Origin: Talinum fruticosum
Taxonomy: Eukaryota; Streptophyta; Magnoliopsida; Caryophyllales; Talinaceae
DNA length: 64,000 nucleotides
Direction of reading: 5' to 3'
Assembly: GCA_021018815.1 (NCBI GenBank)
Contig: JAITYX010000144.1
Location: 372,001-436,000 of the forward strand
Shown: one piece after another, positions 12,282 to 26,300 of the stretch
Layout: each line of letters opens with the position of its first letter
Position numbering within the stretch: position 1 is the first letter of the stretch
Program-made: the position numbers and the translations under genes
The notes under the pieces: generated by a model
Database searches by the model: none
What the model was told of the DNA's origin: nothing
What the model saw: only the letters and a program-made list of their open reading frames with translations

Positions 12282-13149
12282 CTGTTGGTTTTCTATCCCT
12301 TTTTCTAATTTTTTTTAAATCATCGTTCTTGACTCTTCATTTCGATGACTTGTAATTCTATTTTCTCTTCTACGCGATTCTCAACACACTTTTTCTCGTG
12401 CCAGTGCCACTCTCTAGAACACTTCCACTTCCACCTCACTCCTTTTAGTTCTCTCTCCATCTTTGCAGCGCCCCCAATTCCATCTGGTACTCTCTCTCTC
12501 TCTCTCTCTCGCTCTCTATCTCATTCAATTCGGTAGCCCCTGTCTAATTCAGATCTTGTTGTGAATTTTGTTTTTTGGTGATTTTTGGCGTTTGTTCTGG
12601 CTTTGTTGGCATTGCGCGGTGTATAGTTTCAATTATTGTTTGATGGTTGAGCAATTGGACGTGGAATTTGTGCTGTGCTTCTGTTCTCGGTTGTTAATTA
12701 GGTTGAAATCTGAATGACTGAGTTATGGATATGGGCATATGGATGAGTAAGTTGAGTTTCCAAAACTAAGGGCAAAGATGATTTATGTCAACATCAACCT
12801 TTGTCTACTTATCTTAGGACCAGGAAAATTAAAATAAATACAAATGGCTCAAAATGTGAAACTTGTTAAAATTTAACTAGGTAGTTCTCATCAGTCTTTA
12901 TCAATGTATCAATAGTTGTCAATTTTTATCGACAACATTCGTCGACAATATTTGATATACGGAATTTGATGGGAAATTATGTCGAAAAGGACGTGCACTA
13001 GTGGAAACTGAGAATATAGAGACAAATATACACATATTGACAGATGTTTTCAAGCTGGTTAGATCACAATATTATTCCCCCTGAATGCCTGCCTATAGGG
13101 GGTGCACTCCATTCTTTGGTTTTGGTTGAGGAGAAGAAGATTTTTGGGT

Positions 13150-14393
13150 ATGGAAGGAAACATACGTCTTGAGCATTTGAGACTGAACAACGACGAGAAG
13201 AAGCTCAGTGGAAACCTTGCTGAAGCAGGGCATGGGGAGTTCGAGATGTCCGTGGCTGCACCCTATGTAAGTTTTGAGTTTATTTTTGAAAGACCTGCAA
13301 GATTTTTTTGAAAAATATATTTCTAGTATTTAAAAAGAAATTAAAAGGGCCTATTAATGAAACGGATGATGAAGAAGAAAAGAATAAAGAGGTAAGACAT
13401 GTGTCAATTATAGAGGGCAAAAGAACTTGTTTACTATAGTTGGAGAAGTAAATCAATAAATGAATAATAAAACGAACAGAAAGGCGAGGATACATTGAGG
13501 TAAACAGTAAACTGATGCAGAATTTCATTACTGTTCTTAAAAATATGAGGTTGAGCTTGACTTTCTGGGAAGATGAGGAGAAAGTCAGGTTATTTAAATT
13601 GATTGCTAGAGGAAACAGGAAAGGCATTTGGTGGTACCAGTTAGCAAGGTTGTTGTAGAGTTTTTCTGCGTTCTTGTCGAAAAGAAACGCTGGTGTAATG
13701 GAGATAACAAGACAATGAATGCCTTTGGTTAAGCCAGCATAAGATGTCCAGTAGCTAAAATTTTCTGCTTGAGACGACAAGTTTAAGTGATTACCCCCCC
13801 AACAAAAAAAAAAAGTAAAAATAAGGAATCAAGACCACTAATTTCTCTAGCTACACTACTTTCTACCGAAAGAAACCAGTGTGCAGTTTTGACTTCAAGA
13901 TTTTCTCTCTGCTGCCTAAACGTGAACTACTAGTATGGATTAAAATGTTATGTTGTCCGACTTTTCTCTTTCACATCATTGCAGCTGAAAACTATTACGA
14001 GCACATACTAACTCATAGTTGGCATTGGCAACAATTACACAATTGCTGTTTGCACGTAGTTGCCAATATTAGTCTCTGATATTTGTGAGTGTTAGCTATC
14101 TTAACATGGTATGTTAATGAGAACAATGTCACAGTAAACATGTTCTTGAGGATATATTATGTAACATATAACAAGAAATCTTGCAGATGTTTCCATTATC
14201 TGTTCCCAATTCAAAGACTGTAGAGCTGAAAAATTGGGGCTCTCAATTTAACAAAGTGTTTGTCACTCTTTTATGGAGACCAAATCGAGTGGCAAGTTCG
14301 ATGATCACTCAAGCTCCAGGGGAATGCAGCAAAGCCGCAAATTCCAAAACATCACAGTCAAAGAGACGCCATGCCTATGGATCTTTGGACTGA
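13150..14393 (+). other. Possible upstream ORF spanning two leader exons
   Basis: An ATG at 13,150 opens 39 codons up to a good donor (ccctat|gtaagt, after 13,266). The acceptor ttgcag at 14,181-14,186 continues in frame for 68 codons to a stop at 14,391-14,393. The predicted 107-residue product resembles nothing I know. It overlaps the main start (14,371) in another frame, so it would act as an inhibitory upstream ORF if translated. Alternatively the first exon is plain untranslated leader. Splicing here is inferred. Confidence 0.4.
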
Positions 14394-17300
14394 TGGACTT
14401 ATCTGTGGTTTTGAATATGTGCAAGCTCGTCGAAAAGTGCAAAAGCTGAAGCCTTCATCTCAATTTCTATCTAGAAGACAGTTAGAAAATGATTATTTTC
14501 AGAGGCAAGCATTTACATATGGAGGAGTTGATGCCGATGGTCACAATGATACCTACCCAGAGTCTCCACACATGATGGGTTTCAGGACTAATCATACTGC
14601 TCCTTTTGATGATCATGTGGATAACCAAGCTTCCCAAACGTGTCAGGTTCATGAAAGCCATTGGGTGCCGATTGGTTGGGCTAGAATCTCAGAACTTGTT
14701 CAAGAAGTCCAAGTAGATGCTAGCTGGGCCTCCCAACATTTTGAGTTCATGGATAGTGAAGATGATGTTTCAGTAGCAGAGTTGGCAGCTCCGTATTGGG
14801 AGCGACCAGCTGGTCCTGTATGGTGGTGTCACGTGGATGCAGGTCATCAGAATATCATTTCATGGCTTAACAGTGCTCAATGGCTACATCCTGCAATCAG
14901 CACTGCTCTGAGAGATGAAAGCCGTCTCATAAGTGAGCCGATGAAATATCTTTTTATGAGGTGATTCTCTTACCTGCAGTTATTGATTAAGGGCTCCATT
15001 ATCTGTGCTGTTGTATGTTCAATTCCAAATGAATATATTGCTGCTGACAATCGTATTCATGATCTGGATGATTTACCAGTTGATAACTCGAAAAATGTTA
15101 ATCATGATAGTAGATGATCTTATCTTCAACTGTTGTCTTTAGATATTCACAACGATATGAATGTGTTGAGTCCTAATATTGATTTGTTACAAGACAAATT
15201 CCTGATCAAGTGCCATGATATTAAATGAGAAGAGAGCAATATAGTGTAAACCCTTGTTTTCATCAATGGAATGTGCATCAGATGCTTTTGGTTTTGCTGC
15301 TTTGTTTTTTCACTTTTGTGTCTGGGTAATAAATATCATTTGCCTCTTTGATAGTACGAAGATCACGCTCCAATCTTAATCTTTATATAGAAATACTCTC
15401 TATCCAAATACGGTGTTTATTTTGGCAATTGGATACATCCTGGCCTATTGTTTCAAGAGGAGATTTAGTTAGAGATTTGATGGTAATTTTAGCTTGTATA
15501 GTTTTCCTCTTTGTATTTTCACTTTTGCGCCTAGAGAAAAGAAAAAAAACGTTGTTTGCCTCTTAGACTGTGCCGGGACTAGTCTTTATATAGAAATATG
15601 ACTGTTCAAGATTGTGTTTTTCTGAGCAACGACAATTTAACTTTTGGTAAAGGGTACATCCTGCCCCATTGTTTATGACAGGATACTTTGGTATAGATGT
15701 GGTAATTTGAGTTAATTTGAGTCAATATAGAGTGACTAGTTTGAGCATTATGTTTTAAGTTTATTGGAACTCATATTATGAACTTTGTTCAATTAAGCTA
15801 GATACATCAATTAATATTTACATAGAAAATGAAAAAGGTGAGTGGAAGAGAAAGGGCTATTTTGCATAGATTTCACATTTACTTATGTCATTATCCTAAA
15901 CAGAATCGAAAATGTTCCATTGGCCCCAGTTCGCTAAACAGCTGTCTGTTTAAGTATTATAGTTTTTTGTTGAACTGCACTGCCAAGTTTTCTAGATTTG
16001 CTTGTTAGTCTCTGGGCTATGGAATTTAGTTTCAACCCAAGTGAGGCTGCTGCATCTTGACCTTCCCCAGATAGGCAAATTTTGCTAATAGCATTGGGTT
16101 TTTTTGTTCATTATGGAATCTCAAGGAATGAGGCATGATCCATGGGTGTGAATTTTCAGATGGGTTCATCACTCTTGACTCACATATAGATGTTTATTGA
16201 TAAAAGTGCACAGTTGGACTAATGGTAACTTAGTGATAAGAATTTATCCCGGAACAAGATAAGAGGAGTGCAGCAATGTTCTGGTGAGTATGGTGGTAAC
16301 ATGCCATCTACGGTAAGAGGTAGTAGGTTTGTTACAAAACAGAAACTTAGTTAATGTAATTACTCGTAAGAGGTTTTGCTTGGAGAAGTAACAATGGAAC
16401 AGAGCATTCTGTAGTAGCAGTTCTGTAAAAGAATATGCATCCATATACCATGCTGATTGCTAAATGCATTTCCATTCTCTCTCTTGAAACTCTAGTTAAG
16501 GTTTCTCTCTCTTCAGAGACTCTGTTCTTGAAGATATTCTTTTCGAGTATCTTCCTGATTACTACACCATTAGTATCAGAGGACTTTATCCTGGCTCATT
16601 AGCCGAGCGAAGGCAGCCAGGACATAGGTGGTGGGGGACCATCAATCCATAGCAGTGAATGCTTGATCAAAAGCTTTTCTTGAACAGAAAATTGCATACT
16701 AGAACAAAAAAGATTGTCAATCTACAGAAGAGCAACGTAGTATGCTTGGTTGGTTGAGGGATTCATTACAAAATATGGGCGAGGGAATCATTATGCCTGC
16801 AGCAAGTTAAGGAGTCCTTCATACGATCAATCAAGTGAACAATGTCTTCTAATCTGTTCCTAGAGTTGAATTTGTGGTATTTGATGTATCAAATCCTTCA
16901 ATTTGGATAAAGAGTTGATGCAGTTTGCAAAGAAATAGGATATTCATGATTCATGGTATGAATTTATTAGATTTAGGAAATAGTTGTATTTTGATTTTTT
17001 AGTTATATTTTTGGATTTTTTTTTTTAGTTTTGGATTTTATATTAGGAGTATTTTCTAGGATGGTAAAACAAGTCATAATATGATCAGGAAACTTGTATT
17101 TTGGTATATTAGTGATTTAGGATATTAGGATATTTTCCTCATTGTGTTAGCTTGTTTTAGACTTTAAATACCTCTTCGTTGCCATTTTATTTTCAAAGTT
17201 CATTGTGGGATAAATTGAGTGTTTAGTTTTGGAGTGGTTCTCTAACAGTTTCAGTATCTAAATAGGTTTTGTGCCATTTAAAGCTGTCTTTTAGGTTTGT

Positions 17301-20300
17301 AGACTATAATCACCTACATCAACAGTTGCTCAGGAGTTGTTGTAAGGAAATCTCATCTAACCACCACCACATCCCACCTCATGCACCCATTTGCATGAAC
17401 CCCAATTTTGGTTTCCGCCTCCACTAATTCTCTGAGCAGAACTTTTTCTCGTGATGGTCATCCATGCATTAAGCTTTCTCAAAATCAAGCCATAAATCAC
17501 ATGTTATGGCTTCTAATAGAAAAGTTGGAAAAAGAAGGGATTTAGAGAGAATCAGGGTCAGGGATAAGAGGTTGAAAAAGATGAGAAAAAGATAGAAAGT
17601 AGGGAGGAATCAGGCTAATTAGCACCATCGATTAATCAATCATCAATAATGGGTAATAAAATCCTAGGACAACAAATCTACTAAAAAGTCATAAGTAATT
17701 AGAGTACTACTGGGAAACTAGCTGAACAGACCTTTGTGGAACAGGAAACTAAATACTAGTCCAGTTTTGAAGAGCCTTTAGTTATTGTTCATTCCCAGAG
17801 TCCAGTTTGTTATAAGGAGATCAATATAGAGCCTGATGATAATAAGAGGCCAATAGAGAATACATAGATGAAGAACGGGTACTAAAGGTGGAACCGTAGC
17901 TTTTGGCCTTCAAGTAAAGGAGCTTGCACCTTTTAATAAGTGGACTGCTATAGAATAGAACCTATTCCTCAGCATACAGAACATATTCCTAGGCCTTCAA
18001 CTATCAGCTTAAGTTTTTTGGGGGATGGTTCTTGAGCAACCTTTTAAAAGATAATCCCAAAGACTTGTTAAATGCTTTAGCACTGTTCACGTGCTGCAAT
18101 CTTGCATACATCATAGTTAAGCCTGATGTTCACCACTCATGGTCGTTAATTCCAAGCTCCGGATTCTCCTTTCCTTCGGGTAAGGAAAGGGAAGAAGATA
18201 TTCAAGACTTATTGTATAAATTTATAGGTTTAGGAACTAATTGCATATTTGATATTTTTATCGTATTTTAGGATAATATTTTCCTTTAAAAAAAGGATAG
18301 TAAATCTTTGAATATACATCTGATTATGATCAGGAAAGTAGTACTTTGTATATAAGGACATTAATTGTTTTTTCTTTTACATTATAAGCATTTCATAGGC
18401 TTTGAATACCCCTTTATAGCCGTTTCATTTTCAGGCCCTGTTCCATTTAGCTTTAGCTTCCAACTTCTTACAGCAGCTCTTTACATCTCCTTAGACCTCT
18501 TTACACCTCCTTACACCTCTTTACAGCTTCTTACAGCTGCGTGCAATTTCTTACAACTCCTTCCAATTTTCCTTACACCTTCTTACAACCTTATAACTTC
18601 TTACAGCTGAGTCTTGATTAAGGAGTAAATTAAGTGTTTACTTTTGGAGTGTTTCTCCATGATAAATGTGCCAAATACTTTCTATTGTGCAAGGATGCTG
18701 AGTTTTAAAGGGTTGACCTAGCTTCCATACATATCATAGGGGAGGCTGATTCGTGGTTTAATGGTTGCATTTCTTTTTTTTTTATTGGAAAGTAAAGGTT
18801 TCATTACTTCCAAATTGGTAAGCATAAGTACAAGACAGGAAACAAACTCTTTCCTGTGTCTTTACATAGCAACTAACAGGACATACCTGTACACAAGCAC
18901 CATGGTTTAGTTGCATAACAAGTTTATGATTGATGCAAACAATATTTTCTAATTGCTTTGTTCTTATATCCTTGTCCTCTGACCTGCACATTCAGCATAA
19001 TATCACGAGTAATTAAGCTGGTCTGCTTTTCCTTTCCCTGAAAAATTCGATAGTTTCTTTCACGCCATATCATATACACTGTAGCAGCCACAGAAGCTTT
19101 GGCTATCAATTTCGATGCTTGTTTGCAGTTGTTCTTTGTCTCAAACCAGGTAAGAACATCGTCCCATTTATCTGCAATCTGAATGTTTAGCCAACAGCGC
19201 ACTCTATGCCAGATCTCAGATGAAAACCCACACTCAAAAAATAAATGGCTGTGGCTTTCATCTTGTACCTTACAGAGAACACATTGAATGGAGCTCACAT
19301 TCATCTCCAACTTGTGCATTCTGTCTTTAGTCAGCATTTGGACCTTAAGGCATAAAATCAGGTTGCGGTTAGCTAGTGAGATAGATGACCATAATAAGCA
19401 ACTAGGTCTAAATAGTCCCCCAAGAAGTGTCAGATAACATTTCTTGATGTTGTAGGTTTCCCCTTGAGCTGTAATAATAGTTTCATTTTCTCCCTGCTCT
19501 TGAACATTCAATCAGAAAGAATGTAGATGGAATTATTTTATTCTGAATTTGTGTGAGAGATTTAAAGATTTGAAGGAGAGTTCCCGAGGAATTTACTAAG
19601 TTGTAGCAAGTACTCTTGATGAATATCTACAAGGATTTGAGGAACCTAAGTGACCTGATGCTGCAACAAACCGTGTGCTACCTGCTGAATTACAGCTTCA
19701 TAGGAGGACTTAAAAAGCCAATTCAAGCCTTTTTGTAATAAAAAGCCTCTAACAGTTGACCCATTTGATTTTGACGAAGTGGTCAAATATGCTGGTCCTC
19801 TGGACATCAAGAGGAAACCATCAAAGCCTGCATGCAGAATCACTAATTAGCATGAATGTTCCAACAGCCGCAGAAAACCAAAAATCCATGTTCCGTTTAC
19901 TGAAGCCCAAAACTATCTTACCCTAATACCAGCCAAAACACAGCGCTAAGCCCAAGAAACTCAAACCCTTTTGCTTGTCCAACTTAGATCTTAACTGAAA
20001 CTGAGAGGGCCACAAGAAGTGGTAAAAGGCTGTGCTACTTCTGTGATCAGCTTTGTGAAAGGATTCACAAAGATAGCGATAAAAAGACACGACTATGTGT
20101 TGCAGGGAATCCTGTGCATGATGGCTGTTTTGGAATAAAGGATGCACATACTAGGTTGGATTAGGACACTTGCATTAGATGACCTGCGTACCTCTATTAA
20201 AGCGTGGCATGTGGTCACATGAATGTTAGTGTGTGGGCTTTTGGGAGAGGGTTGGAAGAATTAGGTTTCTAGATAACTTTTCTGACTGAATGATCTGATC

Positions 20301-23300
20301 TTCATTTCTATGCAAAGTTGAAGCCTCAAGGATGATATTTCAAACTCCACTGGCATTAGTTTGTTTTCGCCTTAACCACTATATTAAGTGTCGTCAAGGA
20401 CTCAATGTTGACTACCATCTGATGTTCATTTGAAGTGCATGTCATTAAGAAAATCTTGATAGCATATTTGAATTTGGCAATAGATTGTTTTGCTCTCAAT
20501 TATATAGATGAAAAACTAGGATTGACTTGAAGAAGGAAGAGAAAAGAACTCGATGTTCATATCTTCCTTTGGATCCCCACTTGATTGTAATTTTTTCCCC
20601 TAGATAAAAGGAGATAATATTAGCTACAAGGACCTTGCAGTACTCATGTAACTTATGCAATAAAATGTGCAGATTGTTGTATTGACCAAAAGTTTTTAAT
20701 CTATTGCTTAGGTTCCAGTTAGGGCTGCAGGAGGGCTATTATTTGAACTTCTGGGGCAGTCAGCTGGTGATCCATTAGCTGAGGAAGATGATATACCTGT
20801 TGTTCTACGTTCCTGGCATGCACAGAACTTTTTGGTGACAGCTATGCATGTCAAAGGATCTACATCAAACATTAATGTGTTGGGTGCCATGGAGGTCCAG
20901 GTAATTTTTACGTTGTTTAGAGCCTTCCATCCTATTTATTGTGCATGAACGTTTTCAAAATAATTTTTACTGAATTTTTAAGTTCTTATTTTGGGATTTT
21001 TCTCAGGAACTTCTCATGGCAGGTGGCTATAACATACCAAGAACAATTCATGAAGTAATTGCACATCTAGCTTGTCGGCTTGCTCGTTGGGATGATAGGT
21101 GATGCCACTCAGTATCATCTTTCATGAATGAAAAATATTTTATTAAAAGTTATGTTCAAAGTATTCCCAGGTAGAGTGGAAACCAAGTCTTGCACCAATC
21201 AGTTTGTAATTCCACACAAGCACACGAATGCGTGTGCGCGCATGCCATGCATAGGTACACGCGTGTCCTGGAAGCATGCACCTCGCTCCTGGGACCCTTT
21301 CTGCCTCCTGCTTTCACACACACACACATGCCTGACGTCCTTCAGGGACACACCTTGCTTCTGGGACCCTTCGCACCTCGCTCTTTAACATACACGTATG
21401 CCTCGGGTCCTTGAGACATGCGCCTTGCTCCTTGGGATCCTCTGTGCCTCCCACTTTTTAAACTGAGAGTGATATTTTTAAAGTGAATGAAAATATATTA
21501 TTTAAATGTTATACTAAGTTACATGGTTATCAAATCATTAGATTAAAGTATGTTGGACTCATTTATGGTATATATACACAATAAATACCCTCTGGGCGCT
21601 ATCTCTTTAGTAGGAATTATTGGCATATGATACCCCAAAGTTGGGTTTATTAGCATCCAAAAACCTTTTTTTAATTTTTTAAAATTTTTTTTTATGAGAA
21701 CCTTGAGCAATAGTGAATTTTTCACCACCAATATGTCTAATTTTGTTGTTCTAGGATAAGTCTTGAACATGGGGCTTCTGAAGCCATCATGCTTATTGAC
21801 GACGTTTAGGGAGAGATGTAGAGGGGCTTGGGTCCATCAAAACTAATGTTATTGGACACGAGAGTGTATCATTTATTACCACCATAATGGCAGGTGGATT
21901 TTATTTTGTAGTAATGGTTCGAAGTGAATAAGATGGTGTGAAATGAGGCTGCTTGGGTCATTGAAATTGGTTGAGGGGATGGGATGTTCAGGATATCCTC
22001 AAAGGTTTTGGTGGTAGAGCAATCATTATTATCTCTCAAGAGGCCCCAAATAGAGGCTATTATACGTTGTTTTAGGGATTTTTGGGATAGTGTCCTTGAA
22101 ATTCTCCAATTGTTCTCATTAACTCGCTCAAATTATTTTAGGGAACCTTAGAGCCAGTATAGGTTGCCTAGAGTGTGTTGTATACCATTATAAGGGATCA
22201 CCTTCTGAGATCTACAAATCATGTCAATGAAGCCAGTATGCTTATTGAACTCGTTGAAAAGAATATTTTGAATGGCTCCAAGTTTCCTAGGTGCAGAGCC
22301 TTTTGATACCCAAAATCAAGGCTATTATCCACAGCTTTGACATTATGGAAGAATCTTTGGAAATTTGTCAATCTACATGATCTTATTGACCTATTAAATA
22401 TGCTATGGTAACTTGGGTCGATTCTTGGATGGTTTAATGGGTAGAGCATGCCTTGTAATGCCTGTTTTTGTTGGCTTTTTTGAATCATGCGTCAAATATG
22501 CAAGTTTGTGGTGGGATTGCCAAATTGAAATTCTTCTATATGGATTTTAGGACCTCCTAAGAGGTTCTGGAAGTGGAGTGACATTGCCTCCAATGATTAC
22601 CCAAAATACAGGCTGTTATACATGGTTTTCGGGTTTTTCTGGTGATTGTCCGAGTAAGTGTCAAAAGTGTCTATTTTAGGCGTCAAATGGTGACTATATG
22701 CTCCTCCTGGCTATTCAAAATGCATTAGGATGTTTCAGGACAACTCTAGACATATAAAAGTGCACTTATACACGGGAACATTGCATCAATTTCAATCTTG
22801 CGTTTCTACAAGATGGTGCTACAGGTACTTTGAGTATGTGTACAAGGACAATTTTTGGACTATTTTGTGATTAAATCTTTTATTATTACCAAAAAAAAAC
22901 ATATAAATTAATGAATGCATCCGTTCCTTTGTTCATACTCCATACCCATTCATACTATACTCTATTTCTTTGCATATCCTACTACTATGGTTTTTTTCAA
23001 AAGGCTTAATTCCTATGATTACGGTGACTTTGTACTCACTTCTTTAATTACTTCCAATTGTTGAGTAGCCTTTTTATGAGGTCTTCACCAATGAAAACCC
23101 ACTAGTGAGTACTCGGGGTGTCGATCCATAAGGAAGCTTTATTACCAAGCCACTTAGTTGATCTAATCTAGGTGAAAGCGCTTGATTTGATGATTTGAAT
23201 TAAGCTAAGCAAGCAAACTAAGCTAAACGAGGATATAAAACAAGATTTAAAAGCCTTGGATTGGGGGTTGGTTACTATTACGCCTTTATTGGGGGTGCTA

Positions 23301-26300
23301 TCATGACTTAGCTATCACAACAATGTCTTGGCGATCGATTCCACCATCAAAGGTCCCTAACCCTTTTTCAAGGGTCAAGGGCCAATTTAATACCCCCAAC
23401 CTATTTTCACGGGGTGGAGGCATTAAATTGTTGGAATATAAATCAATGACCTAGAGAAGATCCAACTATTTTCATGTTCAAGTTTTCACCATCCAAGACT
23501 AGCCCACACCGATAAGATAATCCATCTTTCAATGGTGCTATTTGCACAAGAATTAGATGAAGATGCTCTTTCTAGCATTTCATCAAACACCTGGTAAGCA
23601 TAGGTTGGAATCAAGTATGATTGAGCAACAACAACTAGGTTAGATTAACACTAATGCATGATTAACTAGGCATAATACAACCTAACCCCAGCCCAAGAGG
23701 GGGTTTTGGCCTCTAAGCATCGTCAAGGCAATGAAGCAAGCATAAACAATCAATAACATCATTTAGCCGCATGATTTGAGTGGCCATTTTTCTGTTAAGA
23801 GTTTTTGTAAAGAGGTTTTTGTAAAGAGGTGTTTGAAGGGTTGAACCATCCTTGCTTTCTAGATGAGGCAATTTGGAAGTCTAAAGCTCCCACCAAAGCA
23901 TGTTTTCTCGGTCACTTTAGGGAAGGTTCCAACAGAGGACATGCTTAAGAAGAGAAATTTTATGTTGGCTAGTAGGTGCACAATGTGCCTTGTGGAGGAA
24001 GAATCAATTGACCACCTTTTACATTGTCGGTGGGTTTCCGCTTTATGTCACATGTCTTTCTCTTTAATGGGGCTTAAGTGGGTGCAACCTTTGATGGTAA
24101 AAGATGTATTGGTGGCGTGGAGAAGAAGGTTGAAGAAGAGTTGGGTTCTAGGAGTTTGGAGGTTGATGCCATTAGCTATCTGGTGGAGTACTTGGAAGGA
24201 GAGGGATTGTCGGGTTTTTGAAGGCAAGGCAAGGTCCTTTGATGATTTCAAGCTTTACTTTTTGAGAACTTTGTATAGTTGGAGTCTAGTTCTAGATCAT
24301 GGCACAAAGTTCACTTTTTGGGATTTTGTTATGATTACTTGTCTAGAGCTTGAGGGCTTGATTATTTTGTGTTTGACCCTTTTGTACATGAGTGACACTC
24401 CCTTGATGTCTTTTAATACATAATTTGTGATTACTCATCAAAAAGAAGAAAAGAAAACAAACAATAACATCATATCAAAAAATAAAGAGAGAAGAGAGAT
24501 AAAGAAGCCAACTTTTGGTTTAATAAGGAAAGAATTATCCATCTTCACAAATCCAAGCTTAATCTTCAACTCTCTCAACTAATCTAAGCCTAATCTCTAC
24601 TAACTAAACAATTAAACATACCTAAAAATGGAGAAAATAAGCTAATCGGGAGTTAATACAAATGGGGGCTTAAGAGGGATATTTCCTACAAAACAAGTTG
24701 AACCTAATGAAAATCCTAACAGAAATGAATTATTACGTGCTTAAGCCAGGTGTGAATGGGCATAAAATCCGGTATTTTGAGACCGAACGCCAATCTTGAG
24801 AAGTTTCTCACTAAGGGACTTCCATGTATTGTCATGATTGAGGTCAAGCACAGTTTGACCTACCTAGACTGGCCCACAAACATTTTGTTGTTGCTGTTGT
24901 TGTATGTTTTTACTCAATTACTTGCTATTATCAGGGTTTCATCTAGTATGCAGCACAAATAGGGGCTTTTGAGCCTTCATTCATCATTCTATTCTCTGCC
25001 ATTATATATGCCTTTGGTCATTATTTGGTATTTGACATTTGTTTGTTTTTATTTAGATTATTTCGAAAATCCATTTTTGGAGCTGCTGACGAAGTTGAAC
25101 TGAAGTTTGTGAACAGGTATGGGTTGTCCTGGAAGTATTGGATTTCGTTTTAATTTGTTTGTATCCAACCCTGCCCTTGATGTCACATTTTACTCATTGT
25201 TTGGTAATTTGCATAGGAGGAACAAAGAAGATATGCATCTTTTGGCGTGATTCTCAACCAAGAAATTAGGAAGTTGTCAAAGCAGGTAATTACTGCTATT
25301 TTGCTATTTTGATATTTTGACATGCAACTTGCATGTGTTTTTCTGCATGCACACAGACATGATGTGGTGACTCGCTGGAGCTGGGGCGTGACTTTTGAAA
25401 GCTGAAACTGATAAAGAGAACCATGAAAATCAAACTCCCTAGACGTAGTGCTTTGTTTATTTCTGTTCTGTCACTTGGTAAGTTTCCAAATGGAAGCGGA
25501 AACAAAAATTCCTCATAATGATCTAGGAGATTTATTTTCTATTCTGAGTCATATGGACTGGATGGACCTTTCTACGACAACTTGATTTAGTTTGAACTGG
25601 AAATGGTATTTTTTAAAAGCACGTCACCAACAGCACCAGTGTCTTTCTTGTATATTCATTTGAAAATTGTTGGTAGACCTCCAAATGGCTATTCCAATTC
25701 AAATCCGTACTTGGAAAGTTCCGCTGCTTGGCAAGGTTTTGGGGGGGATATAGTAGTCTTACCTATGAATTGCAAAGTAGAGAGAGATTGGTTTCGTTAA
25801 ACCCTAGATTTAAAAACCATTGATAGCCTATAACCCAATATAAAGCAAGTAAACGAAGTTTAGAGAAACACTTTGCTTTAGTCCATTGTAATCCAAGCTG
25901 AAAAGATAATCCAAACTTGCCTTTCTCAGCTATCTAGAGCATGGACATTAGAAAAATAAAATAATAAATTTCTTTGGGGGATGCTAGGGGTAGGCCTTTT
26001 CTCTTTTATTTCTTCTTTCATTATTTCCCCACCTCTTCTAGCTCAGGGGAAGGCTGAGGAGAGAAGGCATACAAAGAAGCTGTGTGTTCTCCAATGAAAG
26101 GATCTATACAAGTTCAGGAAACTTCTCAAGGGTTAATAAATGTATTTCTAGAAAAATAGTAAGTCTTATGTAAGACGGTCTTACTTGAGAGATAGTGCGA
26201 AACAAATATGTTCAGGATCACTTTTAACAGTTTTGGGAGTGACTAATAACTTATTTAGGGTGACTTATATTAAAGTTATCCTTAAATGAACTATTAGTCA

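Noticed and set aside
23085..23780. A full LTR retrotransposon ahead of the LINE fragment
   Set aside because: No second LTR, primer site or protein motif was found, so only a low-confidence repeat is reported.
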